Shown here: one piece after another, positions 26,026 through 33,504 of the stretch | Layout of the letters: every line of letters begins with the position of its first letter | Numbering within the stretch: the stretch's first letter is position 1 | Origin: an uncultured Gammaproteobacteria bacterium | GTDB taxonomy: Bacteria; Pseudomonadota; Gammaproteobacteria; Ga0077536 | DNA: 64,000 nt | Direction of reading: 5' to 3' | NCBI GenBank assembly: GCA_938082545.1 | Contig: CALKCL010000001.1 | Location: forward strand, 34,664-98,663 | Program-made: the position numbers and the translations under genes | Notes under the pieces: generated by a model | Told to the model about the DNA's origin: nothing | The model's input: the letters and a program-made list of their open reading frames with translations, nothing else | The model's database searches: none

Positions 26026-27498
26026 ATGAATACAGAAGTCGATTATAAAGTAATTGTTATTGGAGCAGGGTCATCAGGGCTCTGTATGGCTATAAAGTTG
26101 AAAGAGCAAGGAATTGATGATCTTGTACTTTTGGACAAAGCCAGCGGGCTGGGCGGCACTTGGTACCACAACACCTATCCTGGCGCAGAGTGTGACGTCC
26201 AGTCACATTTGTATTCTTTTTCATTCGAACCGAAACTAGATTGGTCGCAACCTTTTGGAGGCCAGAGAGAAATTCTTCAGTACTTAAATCACTGCGCTGA
26301 CAAGTACGATATTCGTCGGCACATAAGATTTAATACGGGCGTAAAAAAAGCCATTTGGAACGATGAGTTAAACTACTGGAAGGTGACAACGGAAGATGGT
26401 CAAACGTTGACTGCAACAGCAGTTGTGAGCGCTCTTGGAATGTTTAACAACGTGGTTTGGCCTAAAATTAAAGGGATGTCTGATTTCAAGGGAAAAACGT
26501 TTCATTCCGCCCGCTGGGATCATGAAATCGACTTGACCAACAAAAAAGTTGCTGTTGTAGGTATAGCCGCTAGTGCCATTCAGTTTGTGCCTGAGATCGC
26601 TGAGAAAGTGTGCCAACTAAATCTTTTTCAACGAACCGCAAATTGGGTTGTGCCAAAAAAGAACACTCCTTATTTACCTGAAGAACTTGAGTCGTTTATA
26701 GCTGATCCTGAATTAGTGTCTACTAGCCGGGAAGAAACTTATAGGTTATGGAATACTTTAGCTACGTTTAACGATAAAAAAATATTGAAGAAAATTGAGC
26801 ATTCAGGCCTTGAACGCATTGCTCAAGTGGATGATCCTGAAACGCAAAGGAAGCTGACGCCGAAGCACCCGTTCGGCTGTAAGCGTCCTTTGTTTTCGGA
26901 CGTCTATTATCCGGTCTTCAATATGCAGCATGTGAGTTTGATTACCGAGGATATTGCTGAGATCACAGAAGCAGGTGTTGTCACCGTGGATGGACAGGTC
27001 AGTGAAGTCGATGTCATTATTTATTCTACGGGTTTTGAGACAACAACTTATCTAAACGCTATTGAAGTGTGCGGAAGGAAAGGACAGAGCTTAACTGATG
27101 CATGGTCTGATGGAGCACAAGCCTATCTAGGCGTGACAACCAGCGGGTTTCCAAACTTATTTATGCTTTATGGGCCTAACACTAATCAGGGGTGTATCTT
27201 GGTTATGATTGAACAACAGGTCAAATACATTATGAGGCAGCTTAATCGTCTGGAAACAGAGAACATAGCTTGGTTGGACGTTAAAAAAGATGTCATGGAT
27301 CATTTTAACGAGCAGCTTCAAGTTGATATTAAAAATGTTGACGTTTGGCAACATTCGTGTGGAAATGATTTTTATTATAGAGCGGGGCCATCTGGACGGT
27401 TTGTAACTCAGTGGCCGAAATCTATGGATGATTTTGCATTGGCCGCGGGAAAGAAGGATGAAAGTTTCTATGAAGCTGGAGAGCTACCTGCTAACTAA
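26026..27498 (+). CDS. Flavin-containing monooxygenase, Baeyer-Villiger type
   Basis: The 490-aa protein has an FAD-binding VIVIGAGSSGLCMAIKLKE start, GLGGTWYHNTYPGAECDVQSHLYSFSF, and the Baeyer-Villiger-like fingerprint FKGKTFHSARWD at 154-165. It probably inserts one oxygen atom next to a carbonyl using NADPH and O2, giving an ester or lactone. In the second Rossmann motif the usual GTGASA reads GIAASA (179-184), losing one glycine, which may affect NADPH binding. Strong GAGGGAG before the ATG. Its end overlaps the convergent CoxE-like gene by 8 bp. With the MBL hydrolase it could form a ketone-to-ester-to-acid sequence. Confidence 0.88.
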   Translation: MNTEVDYKVIVIGAGSSGLCMAIKLKEQGIDDLVLLDKASGLGGTWYHNTYPGAECDVQSHLYSFSFEPKLDWSQPFGGQREILQYLNHCADKYDIRRHIRFNTGVKKAIWNDELNYWKVTTEDGQTLTATAVVSALGMFNNVVWPKIKGMSDFKGKTFHSARWDHEIDLTNKKVAVVGIAASAIQFVPEIAEKVCQLNLFQRTANWVVPKKNTPYLPEELESFIADPELVSTSREETYRLWNTLATFNDKKILKKIEHSGLERIAQVDDPETQRKLTPKHPFGCKRPLFSDVYYPVFNMQHVSLITEDIAEITEAGVVTVDGQVSEVDVIIYSTGFETTTYLNAIEVCGRKGQSLTDAWSDGAQAYLGVTTSGFPNLFMLYGPNTNQGCILVMIEQQVKYIMRQLNRLETENIAWLDVKKDVMDHFNEQLQVDIKNVDVWQHSCGNDFYYRAGPSGRFVTQWPKSMDDFALAAGKKDESFYEAGELPAN

Positions 27499-28624
27499 GG
27501 CGTTTGAGACCGGCAACTAGCTTTAACAAAGACTGTGCATTGAACGCTGGTAAGAATTCGTCAATGTAGGGCATGGCTGCTTTCATTGTTTTAGCTCTAA
27601 TTTCAAAACTTGAAGACCCATACATAGGATTAATCCAGACGATAGACCTAGTTCTTCGCTTTGCAAGTTCAAGCTCACGTGTGACGCCAGCAATATCACC
27701 AGTGTCGTAGCCGTCGCTGACTACTATTAAAACAGTACTCCGGGAAGAACCTTCTGCGAGAACATTTCTATTAACGTCCGTCAGCGCTTTGGCTATGTTG
27801 GTGCCCCCGCTCCAATGGCGTACAGTTTTAGCTACCTTAGCAAGGACCTCTACTACGTCATGGCCTCTAAGAAGCGGTGTAATGTCATTTGTTTGAGTGC
27901 TAAAGACAATTGTTCTCGAGTTCTTCAGTGTTTTTTGTACACCAAGCATCAATTGCAGAAGAAAAGGATTGAAAACGTCCATCGAGCCACTGACATCACA
28001 CAGCAAGACGATTCGGGTTTTGCGTACCTTAGGGATTGTGCGAGACAAGTTTATAAGTTCCATACCAAAAGGCACGGATTTTCTGACTGACTTGCGTATG
28101 TCAATCTTAGCGCCATGAAGATCGTTTTGGCTTCGTCGAGATGGTCGGGTAGCTAGGCGTCTGGATAATTCACGAATAAGCTTATGAAGGGGAGGTGCTA
28201 ATGGGTCCCATCTCATGCGCAAGTTAGCTTTACGAGCAACAGCAGCCTCGGAAAAAGAATCACTTTCGCTAATCATGTCTCTATGGCCTTCGTTAGAAAG
28301 CCCGGCGTCCAGAGATCCTTTGATCATTTCCGAATTAGCTAAAATATAATCGCCTTCACTTTCTGAGGTATTGTTCCAATAACGATTGAAAACCCGATCA
28401 AAAATGATTTCTTCTTCCTTAGTGGATGCTAGGTTAAGACGAAGCGCCAGCTGATATTCATCTTTGTTGCTTATATCTATACAGCTAAGAGTTTTGAACA
28501 CGTCGATGCTACGAGCGGGAGTAATTACCAGGCCAGCATTTCTTGCCGCGCTACAAATATTGAGTGTATGAGATGCAACTGCGTTATTTTCGTTGTTATT
28601 TTCTTCAAATTTTTTTGTCGTCAA
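27491..28624 (-). CDS. VWA-domain protein, CoxE-like
   Basis: The 377-aa protein has a CoxE-type layout: a variable N-terminal half and a C-terminal von Willebrand A domain with the metal-site motif CDVSGSMD and later TNIAKALTD and VSDGYDTGD. Such proteins work with MoxR AAA+ ATPases as metal-centre insertion or remodelling factors, as in CoxD/CoxE for CO dehydrogenase. Its start overlaps the end of the MoxR gene by 20 bp, so the two are translationally coupled. No molybdenum hydroxylase is in the window, so the client is unknown. Confidence 0.85.
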   Translation of the reverse strand: MTTKKFEENNNENNAVASHTLNICSAARNAGLVITPARSIDVFKTLSCIDISNKDEYQLALRLNLASTKEEEIIFDRVFNRYWNNTSESEGDYILANSEMIKGSLDAGLSNEGHRDMISESDSFSEAAVARKANLRMRWDPLAPPLHKLIRELSRRLATRPSRRSQNDLHGAKIDIRKSVRKSVPFGMELINLSRTIPKVRKTRIVLLCDVSGSMDVFNPFLLQLMLGVQKTLKNSRTIVFSTQTNDITPLLRGHDVVEVLAKVAKTVRHWSGGTNIAKALTDVNRNVLAEGSSRSTVLIVVSDGYDTGDIAGVTRELELAKRRTRSIVWINPMYGSSSFEIRAKTMKAAMPYIDEFLPAFNAQSLLKLVAGLKRLS

Positions 28625-29516
28625 TGAGGCTCTCCATATTGAGCACTTTTAATCTTTCGATATCATCTTTATATTTAAGTAAGACACCTGCTGTATCAAA
28701 TAAAATTTCTGAGTTAATACTGTCGACCTTTAAAGAAAGTAGCGCTTGTGCCCAATCTAAAGATTCAGCAACTCCCGGTTTTTTGAAAAAGTCTATTGAG
28801 CGGAGATTGTGTACGATTTTTGAGATAGAGCGAGTTAATTCGGCATTAATTTCGGGCACATGTTGCGCAATGATTTCTTGCTCTTTTTCCATCGATGGAT
28901 AGTCCACCCATAAGTATAAGCAACGTCTTTTTAAGGCATCGTTGAGTTCACGTGTACGATTTGAGGTGAGAATGACGATTGGGCGAACTTGTGCTTCAAA
29001 CGTACCAAGTTCAGGAATAGTTACTTGGAAGTCTGAGAGCAACTCTAAAAGATATGCTTCAAATTCCTCGTCAGCTCTATCTATTTCATCGATGAGTAAG
29101 ACCGGCGGAGTCGGACCATCATGTCGGACTGCTTGTAATAAAGGGCGTGTAAATAAATAATCTTCAGTAAAGATTGAGCTTTCTATTTCAGTTTGTTTCG
29201 ATTTGCTTGATTCTGCAAGACGTATCGCTAAAATCTGTTTTGCATAGTTCCACTCATACAAAGCCGAAGAGGTATCAAGTCCCTCGTAGCATTGCAGTCG
29301 TATTAGACGGGTTTCCAATATGGCAGCGAGAGTCTTTGCTAGTTGAGTTTTCCCAACACCTGCTTCCCCCTCAAGTAAAATAGGTTTTCCCAAGTCAAAA
29401 GCAATTTTTGTTGTAAGAGAAATCGCACGGTCTGCTATGTAACCATGAGCTTTAAAAAGCTCAGGGATGTCCGGCATATGCTGAAAAGGGTGGTGAAAAC
29501 GTGCCTGTGTATCCAT
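28605..29516 (-). CDS. MoxR-family AAA+ ATPase
   Basis: The 303-aa ATPase has Walker A GEAGVGKTQLAKTLA, Walker B VLLIDEIDRADEEFEAYLLELL, sensor ILTSNRTRELNDALKRRCLYLWVDYP and the MoxR-type order. It hydrolyses ATP to remodel or load metal cofactors into client enzymes together with a VWA protein. The coupled CoxE-like gene downstream supports this. It is transcribed away from acuI with a shared 175-bp promoter region. Ribosome site AAAGG-like. Family certain; client not identified. Confidence 0.9.
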   Translation of the reverse strand: MDTQARFHHPFQHMPDIPELFKAHGYIADRAISLTTKIAFDLGKPILLEGEAGVGKTQLAKTLAAILETRLIRLQCYEGLDTSSALYEWNYAKQILAIRLAESSKSKQTEIESSIFTEDYLFTRPLLQAVRHDGPTPPVLLIDEIDRADEEFEAYLLELLSDFQVTIPELGTFEAQVRPIVILTSNRTRELNDALKRRCLYLWVDYPSMEKEQEIIAQHVPEINAELTRSISKIVHNLRSIDFFKKPGVAESLDWAQALLSLKVDSINSEILFDTAGVLLKYKDDIERLKVLNMESLIDDKKI

Positions 29517-29637
29517 ATCTAAAAAGAACCTTTTTGAGTGTCTTTACCGTTATCTTCCGTAGTTAGAGTTGAACAGGTATTATAATAACTAATAAGAAAT
29601 AATTTTAAATTTTCGAGAGAAAGAGATTTGCAGACAC

Positions 29638-29654
29638 AAGAATAATTTATTCTT
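29638..29654. promoter_or_regulatory. AT-rich 17-bp palindrome in the moxR/acuI divergent region
   Basis: AAGAATAA-T-TTATTCTT has perfect 8-bp arms and lies 38 bp before the acuI start, inside the only sequence shared by the divergent moxR and acuI promoters. It may be an operator. No full -10/-35 pair could be assigned with confidence. Confidence 0.4.
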
Positions 29655-29691
29655 ATATAACATATGTTTAGATAGACTTTGGAGAAAACGC

Positions 29692-30687
29692 ATGAGTGAT
29701 ATATTTAATGCAGTAGTAGCAGAAAAAGATTCTGAAGGGGTTTTTTCTGTGGGTATTAAAGCTTTGTCTACATCAGATTTGCCGTTAGATGGCGTGCTGG
29801 TAGACATTGATTATTCTACTTTAAATTACAAAGACGGCCTTGCAATAACTAATACCAGCCCTATTTGCCAGAAATTCCCTATGGTGTGCGGGATAGACCT
29901 CGCTGGAACTGTCATTGAATCCGATTCTGGGCAATGGGTGGCGGGCGACAAAGTATTAGTTAACGGTTACGGGCTTTCCGAGCGTCATTGGGGCGCATAC
30001 AGTCAAAAACAGAGAGTAAATGCTAAATTCTTGGTGCGAATTCCTTCTCAGTTATCCACTGAGCAAGCCATGGCGATCGGGACGGCTGGTTATACTGCGA
30101 TGCTTTGCGTGAATGCCGTGAGAGATCACGGAACTGTGCCTGAAGATGGTCCGGTGCTCGTGACGGGTAGTGCGGGTGGCGTGGGATCCATTGCGATCAT
30201 GCTTTTGGCTAAATTAGGTTACTCGGTTACTGCGTCTACCGGTCGACCAGAGACTGCTGCATACCTTAAGGCACTCGGTGCTTCAGATATCATTGCGAGA
30301 GATGACCTGGCTAGGAAAAGTAAACCATTGGAAAAGGAAATCTGGGCTGCTGTTGTGGACAGTGTTGGTTCGACCACTCTGGGAACTGCATTGGCACAAA
30401 CAAAATACAACGGGGTAATAGCTGCGTGTGGCTTGGCAGCCGGCTTAGATATGCCAACGACGGTATTGCCTTTCATCCTTCGGAATGTCCGCTTACAAGG
30501 GTGCGATTCAGTGATGGCCCCCATGAACCTGCGAGAGCGGGCTTGGGATGATCTTGCTTCTTTACTAGACACTTCAATACTATCCGAGGTCTATCGTATT
30601 GAACCGATGTCAAATATAAAGAGCTTGGCCTCTGCCATTTTACGTGGAGAGATTAAAGGCAGAGTAGTCATTGACGTAAATGCCTAG
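29692..30687 (+). CDS. acuI: Acrylyl-CoA reductase AcuI-type (YhdH/YhfP MDR family)
   Basis: The 331-aa MDR protein matches the YhdH/YhfP/AcuI branch: YSTLNYKDGLAIT, PMVCGIDLAGTV, SERHWGAYSQKQRV, ALGTAGYTAM-like AIGTAGYTAM, VLVTGSAGGVGS and PFILRNVRLQGCDSV. AcuI reduces toxic acrylyl-CoA to propionyl-CoA with NADPH, notably in DMSP-degrading marine bacteria. TTGGAG precedes the ATG. No DMSP lyase is in the window. The role could be DMSP breakdown or general acrylate detoxification from acyl-CoA chemistry. A hairpin follows the stop codon. Confidence 0.87.
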   Translation: MSDIFNAVVAEKDSEGVFSVGIKALSTSDLPLDGVLVDIDYSTLNYKDGLAITNTSPICQKFPMVCGIDLAGTVIESDSGQWVAGDKVLVNGYGLSERHWGAYSQKQRVNAKFLVRIPSQLSTEQAMAIGTAGYTAMLCVNAVRDHGTVPEDGPVLVTGSAGGVGSIAIMLLAKLGYSVTASTGRPETAAYLKALGASDIIARDDLARKSKPLEKEIWAAVVDSVGSTTLGTALAQTKYNGVIAACGLAAGLDMPTTVLPFILRNVRLQGCDSVMAPMNLRERAWDDLASLLDTSILSEVYRIEPMSNIKSLASAILRGEIKGRVVIDVNA

Positions 30688-30701
30688 ACGATACCCCAAG
30701 A

Positions 30702-30724
30702 TTGCATTTCTCAAAGAAATGCAA
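30702..30724 (+). terminator. Hairpin after acuI, candidate terminator
   Basis: TTGCATTTCT-CAA-AGAAATGCAA is a perfect 10-bp stem with a 3-nt loop starting 14 bp after the acuI stop. The following bases are AT-rich but lack a clean T-run, so termination is plausible rather than certain. Confidence 0.5.
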
Positions 30725-30796
30725 ATAACTCAATTATGTTTATAATTACCACTTTATTTTAACGCAAGATTCAAGGCACTGAAAAGGAAAGAAGTT

Positions 30797-32881
30797 ATGG
30801 GAGAAGTAGTCAACTACAACCGCGAAAATGAGATCGCATATATCTCGGTAAACAGCCCGCCTGTTAATGCCCTTTCTTTGCCAGTTAGAGCTGGCCTTCA
30901 AAAAGCTTTTCAAAAGTTCAGCACTGACTCGGAAGCTAAAGCTGCGATCTTAATATGTGAAGGACGCACTTGGATTGCTGGCGCAGACATCACTGAATTT
31001 GGTAAACCACCTGAGGATCCTTGGTTGCCGAAAATTGTCGAGCAAATGGAAGATTGCGAGAAAATCATAGTGGCAGCAATTCACGGAACAGCATTGGGTG
31101 GAGGCTTTGAAACGGCCATGGGCTGTCATTATCGCTGTGCAGTAACAACAGCAATGGTGGGACTACCGGAAGTAACTTTAGGCTTGCTAGCAGGCGCAAC
31201 TGGTACACAAAGATTGCCGCGATTAATAGGAGTGAAAGCAGCACTCGATGCTATGGTCAGCGGCGCTCCTATTCCAGCTAAGGCTGCCTATGAAGCCGGA
31301 GCAATTGATGAGTTGATTGAAGGGGACCTTAGAGAAGGCGCTACTGAGTATGTTAAACGCCTCTTGGCTCAGGGTGCAAAACCAATCAAAGTTCGCGAAA
31401 TTGAAATTGATACTTCTGATATTGGAGAACATTTTTTCGCAGAATATCGTAATGGGATGGCTAGGCGGACACGCGGATATTTTGCACCAGAGCAGATTGT
31501 TAAATGTGTCGAGGCGGCAGTTTCTTTGCCATATGAGGAGGCTGTAAAAAAAGAAAGTGAGTTATTTATGGAATGCATGATGTCCTCACATTCAGTAGCA
31601 CAGAGACATTTATTCTTTGCTGATAGAGCTTGCGGTAAGGTTCTTGACGTCCCCAAAGACACGCCTCTCAGACCAATCAAGAAAGTCGCAGTGATCGGTG
31701 GCGGCACTATGGGAGGCGGTATCGCGATGAATTTTGCAAATGCTGGCATTCCAGTGGTGCTCAAAGAGATCAATGAAGCCGCTTTAGAAAAGGGCCTAGA
31801 GATTATCCGTTCTAATTACAACGCGACAGTTACTAAAGGCCGGATGAGTGCTGAACAAATGCAAGATAGATTGAGCATCATATCGGGAACAATCGATTAC
31901 AGTGGTGTAGGCGACTGTGATTTGATAATTGAAGCAGTATTTGAAAATATGGCACTGAAAAAAGAGATATTTGGTGAGCTTGATAAGGTAGCTAAAGCTG
32001 GTGCAATATTGGCAAGTAATACTTCGACGTTGGATATTGATGAAATAGCGAAAGCTACTAACCGACCTGGAGATGTTATTGGCTGGCATTTCTTTGCGCC
32101 GGCAAACGTAATGACACTGCTGGAGATAGTGAGAGGTGAAGCAACCTCCAAAGAGGTGATCGCAACCTCCATGGCCATGGCTAAGAAAATCAAGAAAATT
32201 GCAGTGCTGGTGGGAGTATGTTTTGGGTTTGTCGGAAATAGAATGTTCTTCCCATACGTTCGAGAGGCGCAGCAGATGATTTTAGAAGGAGTTTCCCCTG
32301 AGAGAATTGATCAAGTTGCTTTTGATTGGGGAATGGCTATGGGCCCAAATGCCGTATCGGATCTATCAGGTTTGGACGTGCTAGATAAAGTTAAAAGTGA
32401 GTGGGCGGACCGTCCAGAAGATCCATCGTTGTGGGCAGTTGGAAGTAAGCTTGTAGAAATGGGTAGGTTAGGACAAAAAACAAAGGCTGGCATCTTTACA
32501 TATGCCGGACGTACGGCAGTGCCTGATGAAGCTGTTGCTAGGATTGCTAGGGAAGAGGCCGTGCGGTTAAATGTCAAACAATTAGAAAATGTGACCGATG
32601 AAGAAATAATTGAGCGCTTGATGTACTCGATGATTAATGAAGGTGCACTAATATTAGAGGAAGAGATTGCCATGCGGTCCAGCGATATTGACGTGGTTTT
32701 TGTCCATGGTTATGGCATGCCACGTTATAGAGGTGGTCCAATGCGTTATGGTGACACTGTTGGTTTGGCCAAGGTGGTTCAAGCGATGGAAAAATACCGG
32801 GTGCGATATGGAGATACCTACTGGACGCCTGCGCCATTACTATCTAAATTAGCAGCATCTGGCGGTTCTTTTAGTGATTAA
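30797..32881 (+). CDS. Bifunctional enoyl-CoA hydratase/3-hydroxyacyl-CoA dehydrogenase
   Basis: The 694-aa fusion carries a crotonase domain (about 1-190) with WIAGADI, ALGGGFETAMGC and GLPEVTLGLLAGATGTQRLPRLIG, both catalytic glutamates present. An NAD-binding 3-hydroxyacyl-CoA dehydrogenase follows from about residue 295 (VAVIGGGTMGGGIAMNFANAG, GWHFFAPANVMTLLEIVRG), with the paired C-terminal helical domains. The layout is that of the peroxisomal/FadJ-like multifunctional enzyme, performing hydration and oxidation in beta-oxidation. No partner thiolase is adjacent; the thiolase at 9957 could serve. GGAAAG lies upstream of the ATG. Confidence 0.92.
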   Translation: MGEVVNYNRENEIAYISVNSPPVNALSLPVRAGLQKAFQKFSTDSEAKAAILICEGRTWIAGADITEFGKPPEDPWLPKIVEQMEDCEKIIVAAIHGTALGGGFETAMGCHYRCAVTTAMVGLPEVTLGLLAGATGTQRLPRLIGVKAALDAMVSGAPIPAKAAYEAGAIDELIEGDLREGATEYVKRLLAQGAKPIKVREIEIDTSDIGEHFFAEYRNGMARRTRGYFAPEQIVKCVEAAVSLPYEEAVKKESELFMECMMSSHSVAQRHLFFADRACGKVLDVPKDTPLRPIKKVAVIGGGTMGGGIAMNFANAGIPVVLKEINEAALEKGLEIIRSNYNATVTKGRMSAEQMQDRLSIISGTIDYSGVGDCDLIIEAVFENMALKKEIFGELDKVAKAGAILASNTSTLDIDEIAKATNRPGDVIGWHFFAPANVMTLLEIVRGEATSKEVIATSMAMAKKIKKIAVLVGVCFGFVGNRMFFPYVREAQQMILEGVSPERIDQVAFDWGMAMGPNAVSDLSGLDVLDKVKSEWADRPEDPSLWAVGSKLVEMGRLGQKTKAGIFTYAGRTAVPDEAVARIAREEAVRLNVKQLENVTDEEIIERLMYSMINEGALILEEEIAMRSSDIDVVFVHGYGMPRYRGGPMRYGDTVGLAKVVQAMEKYRVRYGDTYWTPAPLLSKLAASGGSFSD

Positions 32882-32922
32882 TACTAATCTAGTTTTGAAA
32901 GGTTGACGAAACGGGAGAGCGC

Positions 32923-33486
32923 ATGTCTAGGATTAAATTAGTTGAGAAAGAAGGTTGTAACGAAGAAGCCGAGGCTCTATTTGAACGTATGGAGGCCATG
33001 GGATTTTCGTTGCTGAATGTATTCAAACTTTGGGCGAACAACCTGAAAGGTGCTACAGGCTTCTTGCATATTGCTGAGGCCTTGTATGTCGATGCGTCCC
33101 TGTCAGCGCGTTACAGAGAGTTAGCATACTTAAGAGCTTCTCAAGTAAATAATTGCCATTACTGAATACCTACTCATCAGATGCTCGGTCGGAGCGTCGG
33201 TATAACAGAACAAGAACTTGCGTCTATGGAGACGCCGAACACCTGTGCGTCCTTCAATGATGTCGATAAGCTGGTATTAACCTATTCGGAAAACCTTACC
33301 GCTACTAATGTAGTGGGGGACGAGGTATATTCTCGCTTGCAGAAGGCTTTTAGCAACGAAGAGATTATGGAACTGGCGATGACAGTCGGCCTATCAGCTA
33401 TGGTTAACCGAGTCCATGCAACATTTGAAACAGATGTTGACGACTCTACCCAAGATTTTGTCTCGACATTGACTTGTCCTTTGTAA
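32923..33486 (+). CDS. AhpD/carboxymuconolactone-decarboxylase-family selenoprotein with in-frame UGA (Sec81)
   Basis: The track lists two ORFs (32923-33165 and 33181-33486), but they lie in one frame split by a single TGA at 33163. Read through, they give a 187-aa CMD-family protein. The region around the stop reads NNCHY-U-IPTH, placing the UGA exactly at the second cysteine of the CxxC...H redox motif of AhpD-like proteins, with His85 four residues on. A hairpin fitting a bacterial SECIS begins 14 nt later. The downstream ORF has no ribosome site of its own, whereas GGGAGAG precedes the ATG at 32923. The probable role is a thiol/selenol peroxidase or disulfide reductase. A nonsense mutation or sequencing error (TGC or TGT to TGA) is the main alternative. 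Confidence 0.85.
33163..33165 (+). other. In-frame UGA codon, probable selenocysteine insertion site
   Basis: This TGA occupies codon 81, where CMD/AhpD proteins have the C-terminal Cys of CxxC. The reading frame continues through IPTHQMLGRSVG to a natural TAA at 33484-33486. Sec insertion would need selA, selB and selC elsewhere in the genome; they are not in this window. Confidence 0.8.
33180..33198 (+). promoter_or_regulatory. Bacterial SECIS-like hairpin
   Basis: GATGCTC-GGTCG-GAGCGTC folds into a 7-bp stem (six Watson-Crick pairs and one G-U) with a 5-nt loop that begins GGUC, as in the E. coli fdhF SECIS loop. The loop starts about 21 nt after the UGA, within the spacing known for bacterial SECIS elements. 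It lies wholly within the coding sequence. Confidence 0.8.
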
Positions 33487-33504
33487 AACTGTTTGCATTA
33501 ACTC

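Noticed and set aside
31369-31773. 134-aa reverse ORF inside the fused hydratase/dehydrogenase gene
   Set aside because: Antisense shadow of a strongly conserved enzyme.
32923-33165. Reading the CMD gene as two separate small genes, or as a frameshifted pseudogene
   Set aside because: Both parts are in the same frame, the interruption is a single TGA at a conserved Cys position, and a SECIS-like hairpin follows; the second part has no ribosome site.
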